Shown in pieces: positions 53,464-61,184 of a DNA stretch of 64,000 nucleotides; within the stretch, counting starts at the first letter, position 1; every line of letters begins with the position of its first letter. The DNA lies in the NCBI RefSeq assembly GCF_042680125.1, contig NZ_JBHTNY010000032.1; one strand, written 5' to 3'. The translations under genes were made by a program, and so were the position numbers. The DNA is from Robinsoniella peoriensis (GTDB taxonomy: Bacteria; Bacillota; Clostridia; Lachnospirales; Lachnospiraceae). The notes beneath the pieces are model-generated. The model was not told the DNA's origin. It did no database searches and worked only from the letters and a program-made list of their open reading frames with translations.

Positions 53464-53790
53464 GTGGAAAAAGCAAGAATCTTGGAGAATTTAATTAAGG
53501 AGCAGGGCTTTAATCTCAAATCTTTTGCTGCCAAATGCGGCATACCGTATACTACGCTTTACGGTATAATTAAAAATGGAGTTGGGAAAGCCAGCGTCGA
53601 CAATATCATCATCATCTGCAAAAATCTTGGCATAACGGTAGAATCACTGGAAGATATGGCAAAAGGCGGTTCTCAGAACCAATACGAGCCTTCGTACGAT
53701 GATATGGAACAGCTGATTGCCCGCAACGGGAATAAACTCACAACAAAGGAAAAAATGAAATTAATCAAACTCTTGTCCGAATTAGAATAA
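53464..53790 (+). CDS. ImmR-like XRE-family repressor
   Basis: 108 aa. The start is GTG at 53464, six bases after AGGTG. An HTH at about 5-60 (ILENLIKEQGFNLKSFAAKCGIPYTTLYGIIKNG) is followed by an acidic C-terminal region. It is 19 bp upstream of an ImmA-like protease. By analogy with ICEBs1 it would repress the element's recombination genes until cleaved. Confidence 0.8.
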   Translation: MEKARILENLIKEQGFNLKSFAAKCGIPYTTLYGIIKNGVGKASVDNIIIICKNLGITVESLEDMAKGGSQNQYEPSYDDMEQLIARNGNKLTTKEKMKLIKLLSELE

Positions 53791-53809
53791 TTCGGGAAGG
53801 TGAGTTTTA

Positions 53810-54565
53810 TTGGACTATCAATTTATTCAAGAAAAAGTATCTGATGTAATCATAGAGTGTGGGATCAAATCTTTTCCAATTGATACTTTTCATTTATTAC
53901 GGCATTATGGCTACAAGATTTATACCTATGATGAAATCCGGTATCAAAACGAGCAATTATACGAAGTTGCCATAAAGTATTCATCCGATGCTTTTCGTTT
54001 TAAAGGCATTGTCTGTTACAATTCAAATCAGGCTTCCGGACGCATCTGTTTTTCTTTGATGCACGAACTGGGGCACCATATTCTGGGACATAACGGAGAT
54101 CAAAAACAAAATGAAATAGAAGCAAATTACTTTGCAAGCAATATTCTGGCACCGCGCATGGCCATTTATTACGCCGGCTGCAAAAATGCAAACGATGTAC
54201 ACCGGTTATTTAAGATAACATATGAAGCTTCAGAATATGCTTTTGAAGATTTCAGACGCTGGAGACGTTATCTGGTTACTCATGGACACCGGTTTACTCC
54301 GGTTGAAATGGCGATATACCATCAATTTTATAATCAAGACCAGGATAAATTCGTATGGAGTATCCGGGAGTGCAGCAAGTGCGGCAGATCCATTTACAAT
54401 GACCTGTTTGCCAGCCTATGCTGCCGGTGCAAGCAAAAAAAGATATCTCGCAGAAGTAAAACGTTTCTCTGTGATGATCCAATATTTGGACTTTTCTGTG
54501 ACGAACAGAGCCAACAGAATATTCGAATTGCGGAATATAAATGGCTCTATGGCGACAATTACTAA
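53810..54565 (+). CDS. ImmA/IrrE-family metallopeptidase with C-terminal zinc ribbon
   Basis: 251 aa. The start is TTG with AAGGTG upstream. The zinc motif HELGHH and the downstream Glu (NEIEANYFASNILAP) are typical of ImmA/IrrE. The C-terminus adds a CxxC...CxxC ribbon (CSKCGRS, CCRCKQ), unusual in minimal ImmA. Family members cleave their partner XRE repressor, here the gene just upstream, to induce excision. Confidence 0.85.
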   Translation: MDYQFIQEKVSDVIIECGIKSFPIDTFHLLRHYGYKIYTYDEIRYQNEQLYEVAIKYSSDAFRFKGIVCYNSNQASGRICFSLMHELGHHILGHNGDQKQNEIEANYFASNILAPRMAIYYAGCKNANDVHRLFKITYEASEYAFEDFRRWRRYLVTHGHRFTPVEMAIYHQFYNQDQDKFVWSIRECSKCGRSIYNDLFASLCCRCKQKKISRRSKTFLCDDPIFGLFCDEQSQQNIRIAEYKWLYGDNY

Positions 54566-54587
54566 ATGAATTTTCAAATATGCATTA

Positions 54588-54747
54588 GAGCGTGTTTTAA
54601 AATTGCTTTCTCGCAGCTGTGCGTCACAGTTTGTGGGAGATTTGTCCCGGATGAAGGGCGCGTAGCGGGCTACGTAACCTGAATTTGGGGCAAATATGCC
54701 GCAAAGTGGGGCGTGCAGATGGCAGGAATGAATTTTCAAACACGCTC
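54588..54747. mobile_element. 160-bp MITE with about 17-bp terminal inverted repeats and TA flanks
   Basis: Ends GAGCGTGTTTTAAAATT and AATTTTCAAACACGCTC are inverted copies with one mismatch, flanked on both sides by TA (54586-54587, 54748-54749). This is the target duplication expected for IS630/Tc1-like transposition. There is no coding capacity. It sits between immA and the recombinase gene. A truncated relative lies at 38903. Confidence 0.72.
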
Positions 54748-54791
54748 TAGCGCGAACAATTTCTGAATTTAGGTTCAGCTGATTATGGTTC

Positions 54792-54842
54792 AGCATGATG
54801 GGACCCCGGGGTTGTGGCATGCCGGACGCTATTGGTATGAAA
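54792..54842. repeat. second copy of the ACCCCGGGGT dispersed repeat
   Basis: About 43 of 51 bases match 39043-39093. Both copies lie next to MITE-like ends, so they may travel together. The rest of the 54750-54965 gap shows no gene. Confidence 0.6.
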
Positions 54843-54965
54843 CATATAAAATGCATAAAGTAGCTGATTATCTGCATCCTCTGCGTATTTGTCCAGTCCG
54901 TGTCTTTTACTTTTACTACGCATTAATTATCACTCCGCTCAATAGAATAAACCAGGGGTGATACT

Positions 54966-56561
54966 ATGAAACCTTACTATATCTATTTAAGGAAATCCCG
55001 CACCGACCGTGAAGCGGAGCTGCATGGAGAAGGCGAAACGCTTGCCCGTCATGAAAAAGTTCTCTTAGAGTTTGCCCGCCGGAATCAGATGCAGGTCTCT
55101 AAAGTATTCCGGGAGATAGTTTCCGGTGAAACGATTGCTGCACGTCCTCAGATGCAGGCTTTACTGCTGGATGTGGAACAGGGATTGTGTGAAGGCGTTC
55201 TGGTAATGGAAATTGAACGTCTGGCGAGAGGGGATACAAAAGATCAGGGCATTGTGGCTGAAGCTTTTAAGTATGGAAATGTAAAAATTGTTACACCCAT
55301 GAAAACCTATGATCCTGCTAATGAATTTGATGAGGAGTATTTTGAATTCGGACTTTTTATGAGCAGACGTGAATATAAAACCATTAATCGAAGAATTCAG
55401 AGAGGGCGTATCGCTTCCGTTAAAGAAGGAAAATTTATTTCCAGCATAGCTCCCTATGGTTATGACAAAGTACCAATTGAAAATGATAAAGGCTACACTT
55501 TAATGATTAATCCGAAAGAGGCTGAAGTTATAAGGATGATTTTTAACTGGTATACGGCTGGAATCATGCAGCCGGATGGTACCTGCCGCCGATTGTCTAC
55601 TGCTGCTATATGCCATAAACTGGATTTACTTCATCTGAAGCCCCAAATAAAAGACCACTGGTCACCATCCAGTATCCGAGATATTTTAAAAAACCCGGTA
55701 TACACCGGCTCTATCCGTTGGGCATACCGTAAGGAAATGCGGATTCTTAAAAATGGAATGATCGAAAGGCACCGAACCACCTCTAATGACTATATTCAGT
55801 GTAAAGGGCTTCACGAAGCTATAATTTCTCAGGAAATCTTTGACACTGCTCAAAAACGAATGCAATCCAATCGAAAATCACCCACAAAATGCAGTAATCT
55901 TCTAAAGAACCCACTTGCCGGAATTATAATCTGTGGAAAATGCAATACGCCCATGACACGTCTGGCTCCAAATAAAAAAACAAATTACGCATTCATAAAA
56001 TGTCCCAACAGAGATTGTGACAATATTTCTGCTCCGCTGGATCTTCTGGAAAAACAGCTGCTGGCAGCTTTAGACTACTGGCTTCAAAATTGCGTACTGA
56101 ACCTGAATCATAGGAATAACCCAGCTTATGGTGGTAATGAACTTCATTTTCTAAAGAATTCTATTGATGAATTAAAGAAAGAACAGACAGCCTTAGATAA
56201 GCAGCTAGATCTTACCTACTCTTATCTGGAACGGGAGATATACACTGAAGTTGAATTTCAGAAAAGAAAAAGTTTTATTTCTTCACAAATAAATGCTTTA
56301 AGATCAGACTTATCCACATTACAGTTTGAATATGAACAATTATTGTGTATCCCGCACTCTTCTTCCCCGGAGGCAATAAGGCAGACTAAATATTCGTTTG
56401 TGGATATTTACTGGCTTCTGGAAAGTGTTACTGGGAAAAATCAATTATTAAAAGCTGTGTTAGAAAAAGTGGAATATCTCAAAACGGAACGGAATAAACG
56501 TGGCGAGAAATCCCGGGCAAATTTTCAATTAACTATCTATCCCAAAATTCCCAAGGTATAA
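54966..56561 (+). CDS. large serine recombinase (integrase/excisionase of the element)
   Basis: 531 aa. The N-terminal resolvase domain has catalytic Ser11 in YIYLRKSRTD, plus GVLVMEIERLARG. A recombinase domain (SIAPYGYDKVP, ILKNPVYTGSIRWAYRK) and a zinc ribbon (CGKCNTPM, CPNRDC) follow. A coiled coil is at about 395-450, with a C-terminal tail. Length and domain order are those of phage-type large serine integrases. The start follows AGGGGTGATACT. Its stop is 54 bp from attR, as usual for an integrase beside its attachment site. It should catalyse integration and, with a directionality factor, excision. Confidence 0.92.
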   Translation: MKPYYIYLRKSRTDREAELHGEGETLARHEKVLLEFARRNQMQVSKVFREIVSGETIAARPQMQALLLDVEQGLCEGVLVMEIERLARGDTKDQGIVAEAFKYGNVKIVTPMKTYDPANEFDEEYFEFGLFMSRREYKTINRRIQRGRIASVKEGKFISSIAPYGYDKVPIENDKGYTLMINPKEAEVIRMIFNWYTAGIMQPDGTCRRLSTAAICHKLDLLHLKPQIKDHWSPSSIRDILKNPVYTGSIRWAYRKEMRILKNGMIERHRTTSNDYIQCKGLHEAIISQEIFDTAQKRMQSNRKSPTKCSNLLKNPLAGIIICGKCNTPMTRLAPNKKTNYAFIKCPNRDCDNISAPLDLLEKQLLAALDYWLQNCVLNLNHRNNPAYGGNELHFLKNSIDELKKEQTALDKQLDLTYSYLEREIYTEVEFQKRKSFISSQINALRSDLSTLQFEYEQLLCIPHSSSPEAIRQTKYSFVDIYWLLESVTGKNQLLKAVLEKVEYLKTERNKRGEKSRANFQLTIYPKIPKV

Positions 56562-57336
56562 ATGACCTGCTATCCGAAAATTCCCAATGTATAAATGACC
56601 TGTATTCCTGATGTACGTATGTGTATCCCCATTCATAAGTCATCAGCAGAACCCGGTTTGCCGCCGCTCCCAATGCCGGATAATCCTTCCCTTCATACAG
56701 CAATCCTGCCTGGTCTGCAGATGTCTTAGGTGCCAGGGCTACCGAAACCTGGTAGCCCAGTGCATTAAAAAAGCCAACAGCATTTTGCACAAATCTGGTA
56801 AAAGCATCTCTGTCTTCAGCCAGGATATATTCAAAATCAATATCCAGACCCTGATATCCCTTTTCTGCCATAACAATCCGAAGATTCTCGAACAGCTGCT
56901 GCTCGGCAGCCGGATTATTAACAACAGCTGTAATGAGATTATTATTAAACTGCCCATCTTCCCCAAAAGGCGTTAAGGTCAGGATTGGAATTGTTCCAGA
57001 CTCAATCGCCATCATAATCACCCAGGTATCATCCATGACAGGTGGAACCAGTTCTCCCTGACTTGTAAACCCATAAGAAAAAATCGCTATTTCCGTCAAA
57101 TAGGGAAGGGTCTGTGCCAGAACCCAGGGACTTATAAAAGGATATGCATAACCGTTAGATACAATTTCCCGTCGATCCGCATTTTCATTTACCCCCGGCA
57201 TCAAAAGCGCCTGGCCAACAGCAAGCTGATATGGATACTCCAACTGATTGTTATATATCAATGCATCCAAGGATGCTCCATATCTGGATGCTATCGTATT
57301 CACACTATCTCCGCTTTGAACTACATATATCCACAT
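56533..57336 (-). CDS. 5' segment of the interrupted LysM-GH18 spore peptidoglycan hydrolase gene
   Basis: 267 aa as it stands. Residues 2-47 are a LysM domain (YVVQSGDSVNTIASRYG). The GH18 barrel follows, with the catalytic DIDFE motif at 165-169 (Glu169). True sequence ends at residue 240 (EWGYTY); the last 27 residues are read from the element and are foreign. There is no signal peptide, as in YaaH/SleL-like enzymes made in the mother cell and placed on the spore. The truncated form lacks the last third of the barrel and is probably inactive. The start follows AAGGTAATAATAAA. Confidence 0.88.
   Translation of the reverse strand: MWIYVVQSGDSVNTIASRYGASLDALIYNNQLEYPYQLAVGQALLMPGVNENADRREIVSNGYAYPFISPWVLAQTLPYLTEIAIFSYGFTSQGELVPPVMDDTWVIMMAIESGTIPILTLTPFGEDGQFNNNLITAVVNNPAAEQQLFENLRIVMAEKGYQGLDIDFEYILAEDRDAFTRFVQNAVGFFNALGYQVSVALAPKTSADQAGLLYEGKDYPALGAAANRVLLMTYEWGYTYVHQEYRSFIHWEFSDSRSFIPWEFWDR
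56537..56602 (+). repeat. two tandem 33-bp repeats beside attR
   Basis: 56537-56569 and 56570-56602 differ at only two positions, and each ends TATAAATGACCTG. The first covers the last codons of the recombinase. They end 13 bp from the attR core and supply the ACCTGTA arm of the attP dyad, so they may bind the recombinase. Confidence 0.8.
56616..56623. other. attR, right attachment core
   Basis: CGTATGTG, identical to attL. In the inferred circular form the core lies at the centre of an ACCTGTA...TACAGGT inverted repeat about 48 bp long, the usual size and symmetry of a serine-integrase attP. Confidence 0.78.
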
Positions 57337-57365
57337 TTTATTATTACCTTACACTTTATCATAAT

Positions 57366-57392
57366 TAATATATGAAAAAGTCCCGTAAGCGT
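57366..57392 (-). promoter_or_regulatory. possible sigma-K-like promoter of the LysM-GH18 gene
   Basis: On the minus strand, AC, 16 bp, then CATATATTA, about 30 bp before the start codon. This fits the AC-N16-CATANNNTA consensus of mother-cell sigma-K. The consensus is short, so a chance match is possible, and the site overlaps the upstream terminator. Confidence 0.35.
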
Positions 57393-57408
57393 TTGAGTTT
57401 ACGGGACT
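57379..57408 (-). terminator. terminator after the flavodiiron protein gene
   Basis: AGTCCCGTAA/TTACGGGACT perfect stem followed on the minus strand by TTTTCATATATT. Confidence 0.88.
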
Positions 57409-57445
57409 GAATATTATGATCCATCAGAAATTAATGATTTGGATT

Positions 57446-59977
57446 TCAAAACATTTCTTTGAAATTGGTGTGTTCCTCTATCTGTGCCGTCACTTTAACC
57501 ATCTTGGAAGTATCCCCCAGTAAAATCGCTCCGCACAATCTGTTATTTGAAAAATAATATTTTTCATAGATCATCTTCATGGGATCATTGAATTCTACTG
57601 TTTTGTATTTTATATCCGGATTCTTGCCATTATCGCCAATGGCAAATAAAGCCGTATCCATTCCATGAAATGTTAAAGCTGCATTTACGGTCTCATAAGC
57701 AAGGCTGTCACCTGCTGCATTGGCTCCGGCTACTTTACCCATCTCCAGTGCCTGAGGCCAGATGGCGTAATTGATGCCTTCGTACTGGGCGCAGTCACCA
57801 CAAGCATAAATATCTGTAAGATTGGTATGCATTTTTTCATCCACTACAATCGCACGGTCTGTCTGCATTCCTGCTTCCTGGGCAATCTTTGTATTAGCTC
57901 TTACACCTGCAGAGACAATAACTAACTCTGCCGGTATCACTTCACCGCCAGCCAGGCGAACTCCTGTAACGGCACCTTCACCTTCAATTTCTTCCACATT
58001 TGCTCCGATACGGATATCCATTCCTTTATCCAGTATGATATCCTTCAGCATATCACCGGCTCCTGTATCCAGTTGTCTGCCCATTAACTGATTTGCCACT
58101 TCTACAATGGTTACCCGGCATTTTGCTTTACTCAGTTCCCATGCGGCTTCCAGCCCCAGGACACCTCCTCCGATCACGACAGCATGTTTCACATTCGGAA
58201 GCATTTTTCCGATCTTAACTACATCTGACAGTCTTCGGATTGCAACTACCTGTTCCTTATCATGTCCTGGAATTGGAGGCACAAAACATTCAGAGCCAAG
58301 GGCATAGATGCATTTATCATATTTTAGTTTTAACCCATCGGAAAAAGCGACTTCTTTTGCCTGGGTATCGATACTTTTTACTGTTTTATCCAGTACATTA
58401 ATTATATTCCTGTCCTGGTACCACTTTTCATCATGAATTGCAAGCTGTGACGGGTTAAAAGATGCCAGCATAGATTTCGTAAGCATTGGACGGTTATAGC
58501 TTAGTACTGATTCATTGGATACCATTACGATAGAACAGGTCTCGTTCCTTTCCCGGATAGCTTCTGCTGCACTCACTCCTGCTGCGCCATTACCCAGAAT
58601 TAAGTAGAATTCACTGGTATTGTTCTTGTAACTTACTTCATCAACCTCTACCGGAACAAAATTTTCTTTTCCAACTCCGCAGACCGGGCATATCTCTATT
58701 CCCTCTTCAAAAATTTCACCGCAAACCAGACATTTTACCAGCTTCTTTTTCGCTGATTTTTCCTTTGTCCTGGGATTTTCTTTATCCAGCAGCACACATC
58801 CGAAATCATAGCCATAATCATAAGCTTCAATCAGATCATTTTTTCCAGGCTTAAATTTAATCTTCAGACCATCCACAACTTTCATGCGCAGTTGTTTCAA
58901 ACGCTCCACGATGTGGCTGACACCTTCTCCGCTCCAGCCAAAGCTGCCAAAGGCACTAGCCAGTTTACCGCCATGAGTACATGCGAACATGGAAGTGGTC
59001 AGATCCCAGATCGGCTTAAGTGCCTCTCCTACAATAGTTGGTGTTCCAAATAAGATACCATCCGCAAATCCGATATCCGCAAGGACTTCATCTTTATCTG
59101 ATGTCACCATATCATGCAGATGTACATCTATCTTGCCGCTTTCCCGGATTCCTTTCGCTATTTCTTCCGCAATTTCCGCCGTATATCCATAGGCGCTCAC
59201 ATATGGGATTACCACTGTTTTCTGCTGATTTGGATTGATTACGGTACTCCATTGCCGATAAGTATCCATGATTTCTTGAATATTACAATCCAGAACCGGT
59301 CCATGTCCTGTGCAGATCATATCAATATCCAGATTTTCTATTCTATTCAATGCTTTTAACATGTACGGCTTAAAAGGCCCGATTATATTATCAAAATAAT
59401 ATTTAAGTGCTCTCATATAGCCATCTTCATCCGTAACCTGGCTGCGCAGAACACCGTCAAAAGTATAGTGGCTTCCAAAAGAGTCGCAGGTTACCAGCAC
59501 TTTGTCTTCTGCTATATTAGTATACATCGTATCCGGCCAATGCAGGTTTGGCAGAATCATAAAATGAAGGGTCTTATCTCCCAGGGAAAGGGTGTCATTC
59601 TCCTTCACTGCAATGCTGTAGAAGTCCCGGTTTACAATGTTTTTTAGAAAACTGATGGCTACAGCAGTACCAACAATTTTAATATTCGGATTCATTTCTA
59701 TCAGTTTTTCCACACTGCCGGCATGGTCCGGTTCCGTATGATCCACTATAATATAATCAATCTTATTGATATCCACCAGCTGCTCTAACTCTTCGAGGTA
59801 AGTGTCAAAAAATTTAAACTTTGCAGTCTCAAACAAAGCTGTCTTTTCGCTGCCTTTTATCAGATATGAATTATATGTGGTTCCAAACTCCGTTTCCATT
59901 ATAATATCAAAGACTCTCAGATCCTTGTCTTTAATTCCGGTCCAATATAAATTTTTCTTTAATTCTAAAGTCTCCAT
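57446..59977 (-). CDS. class F flavodiiron protein: MBL diiron, flavodoxin, rubredoxin and NAD(P)H:rubredoxin reductase fusion
   Basis: 843 aa. The diiron beta-lactamase-like domain (1-250) has the ligands HTEPDH, NLHWPD, CDSFGSH and TGHGP. The flavodoxin (about 255-395) has VSAYGYTAE. The rubredoxin (about 420-450) has CLVCGEIFEEG and CPVCGVG. The C-terminal FAD/NAD reductase (about 460-840) has GNGAAGVSAAEAI, VIGGGVLGLEAA and ACGDCAQ. A single polypeptide can therefore pass electrons from NAD(P)H to reduce O2 (or NO). It complements rubrerythrin in oxygen defence. The start follows GAGAGGTG. Confidence 0.92.
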   Translation of the reverse strand: METLELKKNLYWTGIKDKDLRVFDIIMETEFGTTYNSYLIKGSEKTALFETAKFKFFDTYLEELEQLVDINKIDYIIVDHTEPDHAGSVEKLIEMNPNIKIVGTAVAISFLKNIVNRDFYSIAVKENDTLSLGDKTLHFMILPNLHWPDTMYTNIAEDKVLVTCDSFGSHYTFDGVLRSQVTDEDGYMRALKYYFDNIIGPFKPYMLKALNRIENLDIDMICTGHGPVLDCNIQEIMDTYRQWSTVINPNQQKTVVIPYVSAYGYTAEIAEEIAKGIRESGKIDVHLHDMVTSDKDEVLADIGFADGILFGTPTIVGEALKPIWDLTTSMFACTHGGKLASAFGSFGWSGEGVSHIVERLKQLRMKVVDGLKIKFKPGKNDLIEAYDYGYDFGCVLLDKENPRTKEKSAKKKLVKCLVCGEIFEEGIEICPVCGVGKENFVPVEVDEVSYKNNTSEFYLILGNGAAGVSAAEAIRERNETCSIVMVSNESVLSYNRPMLTKSMLASFNPSQLAIHDEKWYQDRNIINVLDKTVKSIDTQAKEVAFSDGLKLKYDKCIYALGSECFVPPIPGHDKEQVVAIRRLSDVVKIGKMLPNVKHAVVIGGGVLGLEAAWELSKAKCRVTIVEVANQLMGRQLDTGAGDMLKDIILDKGMDIRIGANVEEIEGEGAVTGVRLAGGEVIPAELVIVSAGVRANTKIAQEAGMQTDRAIVVDEKMHTNLTDIYACGDCAQYEGINYAIWPQALEMGKVAGANAAGDSLAYETVNAALTFHGMDTALFAIGDNGKNPDIKYKTVEFNDPMKMIYEKYYFSNNRLCGAILLGDTSKMVKVTAQIEEHTNFKEMF

Positions 59978-60125
59978 ACTACACCTCTCCTTTGCGATTG
60001 CATTTTATATCTGCTATTTTAACACATATTCCAGTCTAAATATATGCTTTCGAAAAATTTAAGAATACTGCCCACCGTATTTGAAAATGCTCCCAATCCG
60101 GTCCTGACACGCTCTGGATAGTATA

Positions 60126-61169
60126 CTAAAGGTCGTCCACAAGTGCTGTACTTTTGGCATAGGCTGTGCTTCTGGCCTCAAAGAAATCTGTCTTTATCAG
60201 ATTTGCATTGCTGTACTGGCTCACCCAGGACATACTTGCAGGCTCTTCATCATGTTCTTCATACAGCTTTTTAAAACCAAGATTGGTACAGCGCAGATTC
60301 CCGAGATATTTAATATAATCCGTGATCATTTCTTTGGTAAGTCCTGGTATTGCATCTCCGATCACGTAATGTCCCCAGCGGATTTCCTGTTCGCAGCCTT
60401 CCCGGATCATCTCACGGTACACATCTACTTTTTCATTAGTAAACAATCCCGGCTCTTCTTTTTTTAACTCCAGAATTATGTTCCGAAACAACCACAGATG
60501 TGTATTTTCATCCCGGTTAATGTAACGGATTTCCTGTGCAGAACCGGGCATCTTATGATTTCTTCCTAAATTATAGAAAAACATAAATCCACTGTAGAAA
60601 TACACGCCTTCTAAGATATAATTGGCTACTACCGTCTTTAAGAATGTATCGGAATCTTTTTTCTTCTGGAATTCGTTATAAAGCTCCCCGATAAAGGTGT
60701 TTCTTTCCAGAAGGTATGCATCGTTTTTCCACTGGTATAAAACCTCATTCCTTTTCTGGGGTTCGCAAATGGTATCCAGCATATAGCTGTAACTCTGGCT
60801 GTGTACCGCTTCCTGAAATGCCTGTATGGATAGGCATAGATTTACCTCATTTGCCGTAATATATTCTGCAATTGCAGGCAGATTCGCTGTCTGTATACTG
60901 TCCAGGAATACCAGAAAGGACAGTATTTTATCGTAAGCACGGCGTTCCTTGGCTGGCAGGCCCGGATAATCTTTCACATCTACAGTCAGATTAATTTCCT
61001 CCGGTACCCAAAAATTATTCATCGCCTGACGGTACCAGTCACTGACCCATCCATATTTCATATTATTAAAATCATTCAAATTGGTTGTATTTCCGTTAAT
61101 CATCCTCCGGTTTCTTACGTCAATATCTCCTTCGGGATTAAATAACGGCTTTTTTCTTAATTTTTCCAT
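60126..61169 (-). CDS. nrdB: class I ribonucleotide reductase, beta subunit
   Basis: 347 aa. The diiron/tyrosyl subunit has ligand motifs FLDS (Asp), QEAVHSQSY (Glu, His and the radical Tyr seven residues after the Glu), ILEGVYFYSGF (Glu) and RDENTHLWLF (Glu, His). The radical Tyr is retained, so a standard class Ia-type radical is expected. The subunit lies 15 bp after nrdA and pairs with it to make deoxynucleotides aerobically or microaerobically. Confidence 0.93.
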   Translation of the reverse strand: MEKLRKKPLFNPEGDIDVRNRRMINGNTTNLNDFNNMKYGWVSDWYRQAMNNFWVPEEINLTVDVKDYPGLPAKERRAYDKILSFLVFLDSIQTANLPAIAEYITANEVNLCLSIQAFQEAVHSQSYSYMLDTICEPQKRNEVLYQWKNDAYLLERNTFIGELYNEFQKKKDSDTFLKTVVANYILEGVYFYSGFMFFYNLGRNHKMPGSAQEIRYINRDENTHLWLFRNIILELKKEEPGLFTNEKVDVYREMIREGCEQEIRWGHYVIGDAIPGLTKEMITDYIKYLGNLRCTNLGFKKLYEEHDEEPASMSWVSQYSNANLIKTDFFEARSTAYAKSTALVDDL

Positions 61170-61184
61170 GCTGCAAACTCCTCC

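Larger units (their letters stand above)
49306..56615 (+). mobile_element. 7.3-kb skin-like intervening element integrated in the LysM-GH18 gene
   Basis: Bounded by identical 8-bp cores, it splits one reading frame that rejoins exactly on removal: 721 nt plus 413 nt give 1134 nt, 378 codons including stop. It carries a large serine recombinase 54 bp from the right end, an ImmR/ImmA-like pair behind divergent promoters, an MBL-fold protein at the left end, small HTH and hypothetical genes and a MITE. No capsid, tail assembly, replication or conjugation gene is visible. This parallels the skin and SPbeta elements of Bacillus, which interrupt sporulation genes and are excised by serine recombinases. 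Timing of excision is inference. Confidence 0.85.

Noticed and set aside
54416..54877. 153-codon minus-strand ORF
   Set aside because: It overlaps the ImmA gene 3' end antisense and reads through the MITE; it is repeat-derived.
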